From Singulisphaera sp. GP187 (GTDB lineage Bacteria > Planctomycetota > Phycisphaerae > Phycisphaerales > SM1A02), in assembly GCA_945871445.1 (NCBI GenBank), contig CAMBWI010000024.1, positions 1-32,230 of the forward strand: DNA of 32,230 nt, in the 5' to 3' direction. Below, in pieces: positions 25,500 through 32,230 of the stretch. Within the stretch, counting starts at the first letter, position 1, and every line of letters begins with the position of its first letter. The notes under the pieces are model-generated. The model saw only the letters and a list, made by a program, of their open reading frames with translations. It was not told the origin of the DNA and searched no databases. Both the position numbers and the translations under genes were made by a program.

Positions 25500-26092
25500 T
25501 AATGCCCTTCGAAGGTATTCACACGATTCCATTGCCAAATCACGCGGTTGGCGTGTTCGAATCCCAACATGCTGATCGATCCTGCTTTGAGCCCAAAGCT
25601 TCGGCCTCGTGTTGGCGGAAGTTCTAACCAGACCGCTGCGATCATGCGCGAAAAATGACCGTGGGAAAACAATAAAACATTTCCCTGCGTGGCAAGACAT
25701 CGCTGGACAATTGCGCGAGCTCGTACAGCGACTGCTTCGATCGATTCTCCGTTTGGGCAACCATCACGCCAGAGATCCCAATTGGGTTGCATCGCCGCAA
25801 TCTGCACAGATGTCAGCCCTTCAAATTTTCCATAATCCCATTCAAGCAGATTGGGATCTGGTTGCACACGGTCTGCGAATCCCGCGCGTCGCGCAGTTTC
25901 CAATCCCCGACTCAGGGGAGTCGAAAGTACAAGAGCGAAATTTTCCTTCGCCAATTGGGGAGCCAATTGATCTGCTTTTAATTCTCCTGCAGGGGTCAAT
26001 GGCACATCTGTTCGGCCAGTATGACGGCCATCGAGACTCCACTCTGTATCTGAGTGGCGAACAATCCAAATTTGCTGAGTACTCGATGGCAT
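25499..26092 (-). CDS. Histidine phosphatase (phosphoglycerate mutase-like) family protein
   Basis: This 197-residue protein belongs to the histidine phosphatase superfamily. The catalytic motif near the N terminus reads IVRHSDTEWS, where most members have RHGxTxW, so Ser replaces Gly. It is followed by GRTDVPLTPAGELKADQLA, STPLSRGLETAR, LLEWDYGKFEGL and the second catalytic histidine in LLFSHGHFSRMI. Both catalytic His and the Arg residues are present, so activity is likely on a small phosphorylated metabolite; the substrate is unknown. The start at 26092 (MPSSTQQIWIV) was preferred to 26122 for better fit to family length. It is the first gene of the minus-strand cluster. Confidence 0.88.
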   Translation of the reverse strand: MPSSTQQIWIVRHSDTEWSLDGRHTGRTDVPLTPAGELKADQLAPQLAKENFALVLSTPLSRGLETARRAGFADRVQPDPNLLEWDYGKFEGLTSVQIAAMQPNWDLWRDGCPNGESIEAVAVRARAIVQRCLATQGNVLLFSHGHFSRMIAAVWLELPPTRGRSFGLKAGSISMLGFEHANRVIWQWNRVNTFEGH

Positions 26093-26101
26093 AGGAATAC
26101 G

Positions 26102-26947
26102 ATGGACAATACCCTGCCACAAATGTTTTCGTCAGATGAAAATACGAAATTGAACAGTCATACACATTCTCTTGTGCAAACTGAATCCACTGGCAAGACG
26201 TTCACAATCACCCTGAATAATGCTGCGATGCGCAACGCACTAAGCACGGCGATGTTCGATGGTCTCCAAGATGCCATCGCACGCGCCACGGCATCTGCCC
26301 AGCGTGGCGAAACGATTGTCGTGATTCTTCGCGGAACTGACAAAGCATTCTGCTCTGGCTTCGATCTTGCGGAGTGCGTCGATGATCAATCAATGCTCGC
26401 ACAATTCGTGCGGCGACTTGGCGCGATCACTCGAACGCTTCGAGAGATTCCTGCGATTGTGATTGCACAAGTGCAAGGACCAGCGCTTGCCGGCGGTTGC
26501 GCGATCGTTGCAGCTTGCGACATCGTGTGCGCAAGCAGTTCTTCGACATTTGGATATCCCGTTCACCGCATTGGTGTCTCCCCCGCTGTCAGCTTGCCAA
26601 CATTGATGGCAACTATTGGATTCGGCAATGCGCGATCACTGGTGCTGTCTGGAGAAATTGTCAGTGCTCAGCGTGCAAATGAGATTGGACTTGTTCATCT
26701 TGTCGCTTGCGAAGAATCTGCGCTTGCATTGGAAGTTGCCAAACTTGTTGATGCGCTCTTACTCAAAGGCGCGCACGCTTTGCGAACAACGAAAAAATGG
26801 CTCAATCAAATCGACGGCACGAGTGCCGATGGTTTTCTAGGACGCAACGCGCAAGATGCGATCGATAGAACCGCCCATCTCTGCGATGGAAATGAAGCGA
26901 AATCGATGCTCCAAGATTTCTGGAGCAAACGCAAGAGTGGCTTATGA
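26102..26947 (+). CDS. Enoyl-CoA hydratase/isomerase (crotonase) family protein
   Basis: This 281-residue protein has the crotonase fold: FTITLNNAAMRNALSTAMFD at the start of the domain, the oxyanion-hole segments CSGFDLAE and QGPALAGGCAIVAACDIVCA, and FGYPVHRIGVSPAVSLPTL. The two catalytic glutamates of classical enoyl-CoA hydratase are not evident: the first position reads His in PVHRIG and the second lies in SPAVSL, which resembles the methylglutaconyl-CoA hydratase-like branch. Dehydration/hydration of a branched acyl-CoA is possible but not shown. It is divergent from the histidine phosphatase gene, with only ~9 nt between starts, and overlaps the next gene by 4 nt. Confidence 0.87.
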   Translation: MDNTLPQMFSSDENTKLNSHTHSLVQTESTGKTFTITLNNAAMRNALSTAMFDGLQDAIARATASAQRGETIVVILRGTDKAFCSGFDLAECVDDQSMLAQFVRRLGAITRTLREIPAIVIAQVQGPALAGGCAIVAACDIVCASSSSTFGYPVHRIGVSPAVSLPTLMATIGFGNARSLVLSGEIVSAQRANEIGLVHLVACEESALALEVAKLVDALLLKGAHALRTTKKWLNQIDGTSADGFLGRNAQDAIDRTAHLCDGNEAKSMLQDFWSKRKSGL

Positions 26948-27351
26948 AGTGGATCGAAGACTTTCGCAGATTTCTTCGCGATCTTGATTACTACTCAATC
27001 AAACGCCCGCCAACGCCGTGGTCTGGGATGCTCTTATTCAATCTCTGGGCGACATTGTTTCTTGGATTTATGTGCTCGACCGCAATGCTTGTTTTTGGGA
27101 AGTCATCGTGGGGAATTGACTTGTGGACATACATCCGCAACGCACTGCTTTGTTGGCCCTTCCTCTATTTGGGAGGTTTGGGCGTGATCGGAATTGTGCG
27201 AGTTACAAAACGAATACAACGACACCACGGGGAAATCAAACGAATGACTCACAAAGAGAAACGAGCTCAAGGCATTTGCCCAAATTGCAAATATTCACTG
27301 CAAGGAAATCCTTCCGCAGTTCGTTGCCCCGAATGCGGCAAATACCTTTAA
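26944..27351 (+). CDS. Small membrane protein with C-terminal zinc ribbon
   Basis: This 135-residue protein has two hydrophobic helices (about 28-50, MLLFNLWATLFLGFMCSTAM, and 68-86, LCWPFLYLGGLGVIGIV), a basic stretch (RVTKRIQRHHGEIKRMTHKE), and a C-terminal ribbon CPNCKYSLQGNPSAVRCPEC. That ribbon form is widespread in planctomycete membrane proteins of unknown function. The ATG overlaps the crotonase stop as ATGA, so the two are translationally coupled. No function can be assigned. Confidence 0.8.
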   Translation: MKWIEDFRRFLRDLDYYSIKRPPTPWSGMLLFNLWATLFLGFMCSTAMLVFGKSSWGIDLWTYIRNALLCWPFLYLGGLGVIGIVRVTKRIQRHHGEIKRMTHKEKRAQGICPNCKYSLQGNPSAVRCPECGKYL

Positions 27352-27555
27352 TCACTTGCAACTTTTTTTACCCACGAGTGAACTTCTTCACTTTGATTCA
27401 AAACACAATCACGCTTACTAATTCTTGTGAACACCTCGAACTATTTGGATTGAGAAATCGAAGTCAGCTGTGCGACTATTCGCATTCAAGTCTTATGACT
27501 GCACCGCCAGTGCGGCGGATGATCCAACAAGATCGCACCGCGTAGCCTCGGCTCC

Positions 27556-27960
27556 TTATTGCTTGGGGGTTTCTTGCTTGGGGGTTTCTTGCTTGGGGGT
27601 TTCTTGCTTGGCCTTCTCTGCTCTGATCGCCTGTCGAGATGCATCGACCTCACCCACCACGATGAGGGCTGCGGTGCGCAGGTCACCGGTGAAGCGCGGA
27701 TCGGCGCGGACTTGGGCATCGAAGCCCTCTACCGCAGCAATCGAATCGTCGAGCGCGGCAATGCGGTCATCAAGTTGTGCGCGTACCTGCGCGACCTCGG
27801 CCATCAGCGCGCGGTAAGGGAGGTATCGCTCTCGCATCGGCACGCCGCTCCACAGGCGGATCGTGTTGTCAGCGCTCCCGCTTGCGAGCGTCTTCCCGTC
27901 TGGGCTGAAGGCGACGCTGGTGACTCTGTTCTCATGCCCGCGCAGGGGTTCGGCGAACAC
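27556..27960 (-). pseudogene. C-terminal stump of a WD40 repeat protein with KQETP repeats
   Basis: The stump encodes a single WD40 blade ([20 protein letters not shown] then [13 protein letters not shown]), followed by a helical region ([20 protein letters not shown]) and a C-terminal tail of KQETP repeats. A full WD40 propeller needs about seven blades, so more than half the gene is missing. The frame upstream of 27960 runs straight into repeat copy R7; the GTG at 27960 is probably not a real start. This looks like the 3' end of a large WD40 protein (possibly kinase-linked, as is common in planctomycetes) cut off at the repeat. Confidence 0.7.
27559..27611. repeat. 15-bp coding tandem repeat (KQETP)
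   Basis: TTGCTTGGGGGTTTC is repeated three times exactly plus a partial unit. Read on the minus strand it encodes the KQETP tail of the WD40 stump. Exact identity of the units suggests recent slippage. Confidence 0.85.
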
Positions 27961-27961
27961 C

Positions 27962-28015
27962 TGACAAGTCCACCGTGAAGCAACGATTCTAAATGTACAG
28001 CATAACTGCGCGGTG
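27962..28015 (+). repeat. Dispersed repeat, copy R7 (right half)
   Basis: TGACAAGTCCACCGTGAAGC continues with a diverged middle and CAGCATAACTGCGCGGTG, matching R1 and R4. It abuts the broken 5' edge of the WD40 stump, so the repeat or an event at it probably caused the truncation. Confidence 0.7.
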
Positions 28016-28173
28016 CTGAAAAATAAATGATCGACCGACTTCTGCGAGGCTCACGCACGATTGAACGCGCGTTCTGTGCTTGGCGCGATGCGAACCGTGG
28101 TTCACGAATGCGCTAGAGAGTTGCGATCGATGTGTTCACTCCGGCAATGGAGGCCATAGTGCTATCCTAGGGT

Positions 28174-28200
28174 ATTGATAAAAATTCGCTTTCCAAGTGA
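28174..28200 (+). repeat. Dispersed repeat, copy R8 (left tip)
   Basis: ATTGATAAAAATTCGCTTTC followed by CAAGTGA matches the first 27 nt of R9 and R2. The hairpin core is absent. Together with R7 it brackets about 160 nt, as R4 and R5 bracket about 110 nt. Confidence 0.55.
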
Positions 28201-28325
28201 TGCGATTGAACGCGCGAAACAACTGGTCGTGCGCCGCGTGATTGCCGACAAAGTTGTGGACCTCACCAACGATGCGCAGAACACATCAGCTGCAGTTGCC
28301 CCAAGTCACGAGTAGATCAGTGAGG

Positions 28326-28538
28326 TCAGCGCCGTTCCATTCCAGTCGTGTCGGCATTCAACATCACCATCTCAATCGAACCCGCCTCAATGGGGCGATA
28401 TCCCATGCCGCGAAACCGAAGCGGGAACGACCCAGCGATCTGCGGGAGAAAAGTGCGTGCGTAGAGAAGGTCTGGAGCGCTAGAGAAACAATCGGAATTA
28501 TTGAAGTCATCGCGCGCAACCTGGCGTGGTTGCGTTGA
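28326..28538 (-). pseudogene. Possible C-terminal gene remnant, unknown protein
   Basis: A minus-strand frame of about 70 codons, open from a stop near 28540 to a TGA at 28326-28328, reads like protein: DDFNNSDCFSSAPDLLYART, FLPQIAGSFPLRFRGMGYRP, IEAGSIEMVMLNADTTGMER. It has no ATG start or ribosome binding site at its 5' end and no family that I recognise. Its end lies 100-150 nt from repeat copy R8, in a zone with other broken genes, so a 5'-truncated remnant is the likeliest reading. It may also be chance. Confidence 0.35.
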
Positions 28539-28563
28539 TCAATAGACCAGCGGGATTTGACAA

Positions 28564-29175
28564 TCAGCGACGACGGCGGTTGCGAACGATGCCGGCAAAT
28601 GACAGGAGAGCAATCGCTCCCGGCGTCGGAATGATCTGACCTGGGGTCTTGTCTGACCCGCCGTCTTCGAATCCCCTGAAGCGGACGAGGAAGTCGGACG
28701 GTCCACCGATGAACGATTCGGCGCTCAATGCAGCTGCGCTCGCACTCGAGATAGCGAACGTGAACACGCCACTCGCTCCAACCGCAAGACCGGGATTCGG
28801 ATTGCCTCCACCGAGAAACGACCCGCCGAGTCCCGCGCCGGCGTCATAGGAACCGAATGGCGAGCCAGATTCACCAGCGGGAATGTTGAGAAAGTCGACG
28901 TCGGACGTTGTCGATAGCGAACTCGTGAACGTCGTGCTGCTTCGGAACACGAACGCCACCAAGAATCCGCCGTTCGCCAGCGGCGAGGTGTTTGTCAGCG
29001 ACACAGTCAGGACTCCGTCGTGTCCGCCCAGAAAGTTCCAATCCAGCGAGCCGGTGAAGCCACCCAAGGACTCCGTTGACAAGGCAGAGTTTGACGCAAT
29101 GTTGATAAACCCAGCGGACGCAACAGCGGACACACTAGCGGCGGCGGCAATGCCACAAAGACGGGATAGAAGCAT
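28564..29175 (-). CDS. Exported protein with PEP-CTERM-like sorting tail
   Basis: This 203-residue protein has a signal peptide (MLLSRLCGIAAAASVSAVAS, cut near ASAG), a Ser/Gly/Phe-rich beta-type mature part (LGGFTGSLDWNFLGGHDGVL, SYDAGAGLGGSFLGGGNPNP) and a C-terminal sorting signal IIPTPGAIALLSFAGIV followed by RNRRRR. The tail closely parallels that of the protein at 6665-7300 (PxPGAIAL, hydrophobic, Arg-rich). No enzymatic motif is visible; a surface or matrix role is inferred. The start has GAGAGG-type purines upstream (TGAGAGGAATCA before ATG). A 58-59 bp tandem repeat lies 50-200 nt upstream. Confidence 0.83.
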   Translation of the reverse strand: MLLSRLCGIAAAASVSAVASAGFINIASNSALSTESLGGFTGSLDWNFLGGHDGVLTVSLTNTSPLANGGFLVAFVFRSSTTFTSSLSTTSDVDFLNIPAGESGSPFGSYDAGAGLGGSFLGGGNPNPGLAVGASGVFTFAISSASAAALSAESFIGGPSDFLVRFRGFEDGGSDKTPGQIIPTPGAIALLSFAGIVRNRRRR

Positions 29176-29547
29176 TGATTCCTCTCAGAACGGGAAACAA
29201 GAAAATATGGAAATATGAAAACAACGCACAATCGGAAACAATGTCCGACACCTAACCCTCGATACAAAGAAACATAAAAAAACGCACAATCGGAAACAAT
29301 GTCCGACACTTAACCCTCGATACAAAGAAACATAAAAAAAACGCACAATCGGAAACAATGTCCGACACCTAATCCTCACCCCAAAAATACCACGAAAAAG
29401 ACCAATGTCAAATCATTGAGCCGAGATTTATTTTTTTGCAAAAAAGAAAGAATGTCTTTCTGCTAAATCAGCGTGGTTTTGAGCGGTGATAGTCGCGCGG
29501 ATACGCGGCCATGAAGCGCTGGAAGTGCGAGTGAAAGCAAGCGGTAC
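29176..29547. other. 372-nt intergenic region between subtilase and PEP-CTERM-like gene
   Basis: Both flanking genes are on the minus strand, so this is the 3' flank of the subtilase and 5' flank of the PEP-CTERM-like gene. It holds the 58-59 bp tandem repeat and an A/T-rich part near 29395-29460. I see no gene and no clear intrinsic terminator; short frames translate the repeat. Confidence 0.6.
29224..29371. repeat. 58-59 bp tandem repeat upstream of the PEP-CTERM-like gene
   Basis: There are two full units (29224-29281 and 29282-29340) and one partial unit (29341-29371), each starting ACGCACAATCGGAAACAATG and then TCCGACAC(C/T)TAA. Each unit contains the small hairpin TCGGA / TCCGA. Units are nearly identical, with one substitution and a poly-A length change. 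The array lies in the probable promoter/leader region of the gene starting at 29175. There are no variable spacers, so it is not a CRISPR array. Confidence 0.9.
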
Positions 29548-31947
29548 CTACGGTAGCAAGTGGATCGCGTTGATATTCGCGCTGGTTGGAATTCCTCGTG
29601 CACTTGCCAAGAAGTAGGACGCGAACGATCCGGCCGTCGCGGTTCCTGTCGCGGTCGGAGTGAAGTTGAATGCGTCCTCATCGAGCCCGCTGACATTGAC
29701 CACGCCAAAGGCGCCCACAGTAGAGAAGGTCGAGACGCCTGCAGACGAGACCGCGAAAGCATCGACATCCTCGGACGAATTCGTCGAGAGTCCCACATTG
29801 GATCCATCAAAGTAGTACGTCCATACTCCCATCGTAACTGACCCCAACGCCGACGGCGTAAACGCGATGACGTCTTCGTCCGCGAGCCCAGTCAGTCCGG
29901 TGACCGAAGGATCGCCAAGCGTCGAAATTCCGATCGCACCGCTAGGAAGGATTGCGATTGCGTCGACATCTTCATTATTGGTGGTGAGCCCTACATCTGA
30001 GGCATCGAAGTAGAAAGACCACGACCCGGCAGTCGTAGTGCCGAGTGAAGTCGGCGTGAATTTAATAATGTCGGAGTCATCGACAGTTGTTCCACTTGGT
30101 CCGCCTGTGAGCCCAGCCACATTTGAAGCAATGTTAATCGAGATGAGCAACTCCCCGCTGGGAAGGACCGCAAACGCATCGATCGCAACTGCAGTCAAAC
30201 CAACATCTGAGCCATCGAAGTAAATGCTCCAGGTGCTCGTCGCACCGTCGTACTGCGCAATGTCCTCCTCTGCAACCGCACCCGCGCCTGCAAGAGTCGG
30301 AGTTCCAAGAAGCGCAACAAGTACCTTGCCTGTGATCGTTCCGCCGCCACCGCCGCCACCGCTAGTTGTGTTGTTCAGCGCGCGGTCGAGGTTGACTCTC
30401 CCGCTACCGAGGCGACCCACATACGAGGGATTGAGCGCATCGATATTTTCCGATGTCGAGATAAGCCGAGCCACGACTTGTGCAGCTGTCATCGTTGGAA
30501 ATTGGCTCCACAGATTGGCAGCCACACCTGCAACGAGCGGCGTCGCCATAGATGTACCACTCAGCGCGGCTACATAGTCATTGGCGTCTGCTGAGTGATT
30601 GTGATAGGTCGAATAAATTGTGACGCCGGGCGCCGAGAGATCTACCCACGTGCCATAGCTAGAGAACGATGCCTTCTTGTCTGACTGATCCGTCGCTGCA
30701 ACTGAATAGATGTCGGTTCGCGAGCACATATAGTCGGCTGTCGAGGTGTTGGCATTCCCAGCAGCCTTGAAAATGATTCCGCCAGCCGCGATGAAATAAT
30801 TGCACGCGGCATCGATACCGCCAGAATTCGAGGATCCCCATGAGCAAGTTGCAATCCGCGCGCCGTTATTTGCTGCGTAGTTCAATGCGCTCGCGGCATA
30901 GTCCATTCTGACGTAGCCGACCTCGCTAGAGCCACTGACTGCGCTATGACCGATGCGAAGGCACATCACCCGTGCCCCATCGCCAGTAGTTGATAGGGCG
31001 CCATTTCCAAATCCTCCCGCAGGGCTTGCGACCCCGTATCCGTTGTTGTTCAGCGCAGCGACTATGCCTGAGCAATGCGTGCCATGTCCATTGAAATCGC
31101 GTGGATCGTTGTCTGCGCCTGTGCAGTCTTCACCCGACCAGCAAGTCGCGATCGCGGAAGAGACGAAGTCGTATCCGATCCAGTCATCGATGAATCCATT
31201 GCTGTCATCGTCAACTCCAGCAACGCCATTCTTCTCCAGAGCGTTGATCCAGATGTTGCCACCGATCGCCGTCGTATTCGTGCTCGAGGCAGCAGATCCT
31301 CCAAGATCCTTGTGGTAGTAGCGCACACCGCTATCAATGACCGCAACGATTTGCGAGGGAGCGCCGTTTTGAATATCCAAACCCTCGGGTGCATCGATGT
31401 CCTTATCTGATGTCTGCTGGAGATGCCACTGAGACGAGAAATCCGAATCGTTTGGCGTCACATAGAGCGGATGGATGCCAATTGACTGAACCCGTCGAAC
31501 AAGTGGATTGGCCTCGAAGTCTGCCATCGCTGCCTGAAGCGTCGTCACATCAAGGTCAACCATCACAACCGTGTAACCGCTGAGGTCAGGCAGAGCAACT
31601 GCTTCCAATACCTTTGGAGCCTTTGATTGAAACTGCTTGCGAATGAACTTGACACCGTGTCGCTCGCAAAGCTGATCGAGCTCATCAATGCCGACTCGAC
31701 CATCGCCACCCAGGTTCATCGCTTCGAGAGTATCTCTGGCGTCAACGCCGAACTCGACGATGAACTCGTCCGCAACAATCCACTCTGCTTGCCCCAGTTC
31801 GAAAAGTGCTGGGTTGGCGGGCACCGCTCCCGAAGCCACGAGATAGGACTCGTTTGGTTTGGGATCTACCCGCTGCGCATTGGCGGTGGTTACAAAAGCT
31901 GAAGCGGAAACGATGGTGGAAATCACGAGCTTATTTGTTTGATTCAT
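29548..31947 (-). CDS. Secreted subtilisin-family (S8) serine protease with C-terminal repeats
   Basis: This 799-residue exported protease starts at ATG 31947 with GGAG 9 nt upstream and a signal peptide (LVISTIVSASAFVTTANAQ). A propeptide follows (about 30-180) containing an EF-hand-like loop (NLGGDGRVGIDELDQL). The S8 domain has the full triad: Asp205 in VAVIDSGVRYYHKDL, His288 in NGHGTHCSGI, Ser466 in LSGTSMATPLVAG, with Asn in KAAGNA as oxyanion residue and an Asp-rich Ca loop (DDDSNGFIDDWIGYDF). After a poly-Gly linker, the last ~240 residues hold about four ~65-residue repeats, each with a YFDGSDVGL-type motif and DVDAFAVLPSG. There is no dockerin or PEP-CTERM tail. It is likely extracellular; its target is unknown. 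Confidence 0.93.
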   Translation of the reverse strand: MNQTNKLVISTIVSASAFVTTANAQRVDPKPNESYLVASGAVPANPALFELGQAEWIVADEFIVEFGVDARDTLEAMNLGGDGRVGIDELDQLCERHGVKFIRKQFQSKAPKVLEAVALPDLSGYTVVMVDLDVTTLQAAMADFEANPLVRRVQSIGIHPLYVTPNDSDFSSQWHLQQTSDKDIDAPEGLDIQNGAPSQIVAVIDSGVRYYHKDLGGSAASSTNTTAIGGNIWINALEKNGVAGVDDDSNGFIDDWIGYDFVSSAIATCWSGEDCTGADNDPRDFNGHGTHCSGIVAALNNNGYGVASPAGGFGNGALSTTGDGARVMCLRIGHSAVSGSSEVGYVRMDYAASALNYAANNGARIATCSWGSSNSGGIDAACNYFIAAGGIIFKAAGNANTSTADYMCSRTDIYSVAATDQSDKKASFSSYGTWVDLSAPGVTIYSTYHNHSADANDYVAALSGTSMATPLVAGVAANLWSQFPTMTAAQVVARLISTSENIDALNPSYVGRLGSGRVNLDRALNNTTSGGGGGGGTITGKVLVALLGTPTLAGAGAVAEEDIAQYDGATSTWSIYFDGSDVGLTAVAIDAFAVLPSGELLISINIASNVAGLTGGPSGTTVDDSDIIKFTPTSLGTTTAGSWSFYFDASDVGLTTNNEDVDAIAILPSGAIGISTLGDPSVTGLTGLADEDVIAFTPSALGSVTMGVWTYYFDGSNVGLSTNSSEDVDAFAVSSAGVSTFSTVGAFGVVNVSGLDEDAFNFTPTATGTATAGSFASYFLASARGIPTSANINAIHLLP

Positions 31948-31985
31948 CAATGTGCTCCGTTGTAATTGGAAACTGGGGGGAATTG

Positions 31986-32045
31986 ATTGATACAAATTCG
32001 CTTTTCAAGTGTCACGGGCGAGCGCCCGACAAATCAACTTTGAAG
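31986..32045 (+). repeat. Dispersed repeat, copy R9 (left half with intact hairpin)
   Basis: ATTGATACAAATTCGCTTTT continues with CAAGTGTCACGGGCGAGCGC and CCGACAAATCAACTTTGAAG. It is the closest match to R2, with the palindrome CGGGCGAGCGCCCG intact. It lies 39 nt upstream of the subtilase start codon, in the same relative orientation to its gene as R2 and R4. Confidence 0.75.
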
Positions 32046-32120
32046 TGCCTGAACTATGACCTAGTGTAGCCGTTCGGGATTTTCGAATTGAATTTTTTTT
32101 GCAAACTTTACCGCTTTGTG

Positions 32121-32230
32121 ATGGGCAAGCACTGTCGAAAAACAACACTGTGCGCCGATTTCAGAGGTAAAGAGCGCGCGCGCAATGCGATCAATCAGAT
32201 CACCGCTGAATGCCCTGAATGCGAGACATA
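32121..32230 (+). CDS. Possible start of a gene running off the window
   Basis: An ATG at 32121 opens a frame that stays open to the window end (36 full codons): it begins MGKHCRKTTLCADFRGKERA and ends with ECPECET. The Cys pairs and basic content look protein-like and could be a zinc-binding N terminus. There is no clear ribosome binding site, and the length is too short to judge. The stretch 32046-32120 before it is AT-rich and shows nothing else. Confidence 0.3.
   Translation, partial: MGKHCRKTTLCADFRGKERARNAINQITAECPECET

Larger units (their letters stand above)
27961..28325. other. Degenerate region between the WD40 stump and downstream remnants
   Basis: This ~365-nt stretch holds repeat copies R7 and R8 and two short open frames that might be gene scraps: 28028-28117 (+), a 29-codon frame beginning [16 protein letters not shown], and 28175-28315 (+), a TTG-start frame with AKQLVVRRVIADKVVDLTND. 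Neither has a ribosome binding site or a recognisable family, and the second begins inside R8. I do not call them genes. Confidence 0.4.

Noticed and set aside
29224-29371. Possible CRISPR array
   Set aside because: The units are directly adjacent 58-59 bp tandem copies with no unique spacers. I found no CRISPR array anywhere in the window.

Overview
The window looks like a chromosomal segment of a planctomycete, most likely of the class Phycisphaerae. The signs are secreted proteins ending in short dockerin-like Ca-binding repeats (xLNGDGxIDxxDLATMLSAWG type), two exported proteins with a PAPGAIAL / PTPGAIALL plus Arg-rich C-terminal sorting tail (PEP-CTERM-like), and a small membrane protein ending in the planctomycete-style CPNCxYSLxGNP..CPECG ribbon. 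This placement is inferred from protein style; no rRNA or other marker is present.

Layout. 1-4.2 kb: two secreted dockerin-tailed proteins, the second a beta-propeller/di-haem cytochrome fusion, with a decayed dockerin gene between them on the other strand. 4.4-7.4 kb: a lone GT4 glycosyltransferase, an orphan nuoA and a PEP-CTERM-like protein followed by a clear terminator. 7.6-12.4 kb (minus strand): a secreted M28 peptidase with PDZ domain and, 4 nt downstream, a GH95 alpha-L-fucosidase. 12.6-17.2 kb (minus strand): a five-gene type III CRISPR effector operon, csb2/cas6-like - cas10 - csm2 - csm3 - csm4. 17.3-20.3 kb (plus strand): gcvP, divergent from it. 20.4-26.1 kb (minus strand): histidine phosphatase, mgtE, a SpoIIE-type phosphatase with its own sensor, a GYF/DUF4190-like membrane protein, a frameshifted outer-membrane-like gene and a methyltransferase, tightly packed and probably one transcript. 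26.1-27.4 kb (plus strand): a crotonase and a zinc-ribbon membrane protein, overlapping by 4 nt. 27.5-32.2 kb: a degraded accessory zone with a WD40 gene stump, other coding remnants, a PEP-CTERM-like protein, a 58-59 bp tandem repeat and a large secreted subtilase.

The most interesting system is the CRISPR operon. Its genes are coupled by 3-nt gaps or 4-nt start/stop overlaps. It has a Cas10 that starts directly at the first palm domain (no HD nuclease) but keeps GGDD, a Csm3 with the catalytic Asp, no recognisable csm5, no csm6, no cas1/cas2 and no array. Its first gene is not an ordinary Cas6: it resembles the C-terminal (Cas6-like) half of Csb2, the Cas5-Cas6 fusion of type I-G (former I-U) systems.

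A second layer is a dispersed intergenic repeat family of about 100 bp (nine full or partial copies) built around a GGGCGCTCGCCC hairpin. Copies sit directly upstream of accessory genes, between convergent genes, and at the broken edge of the WD40 stump.
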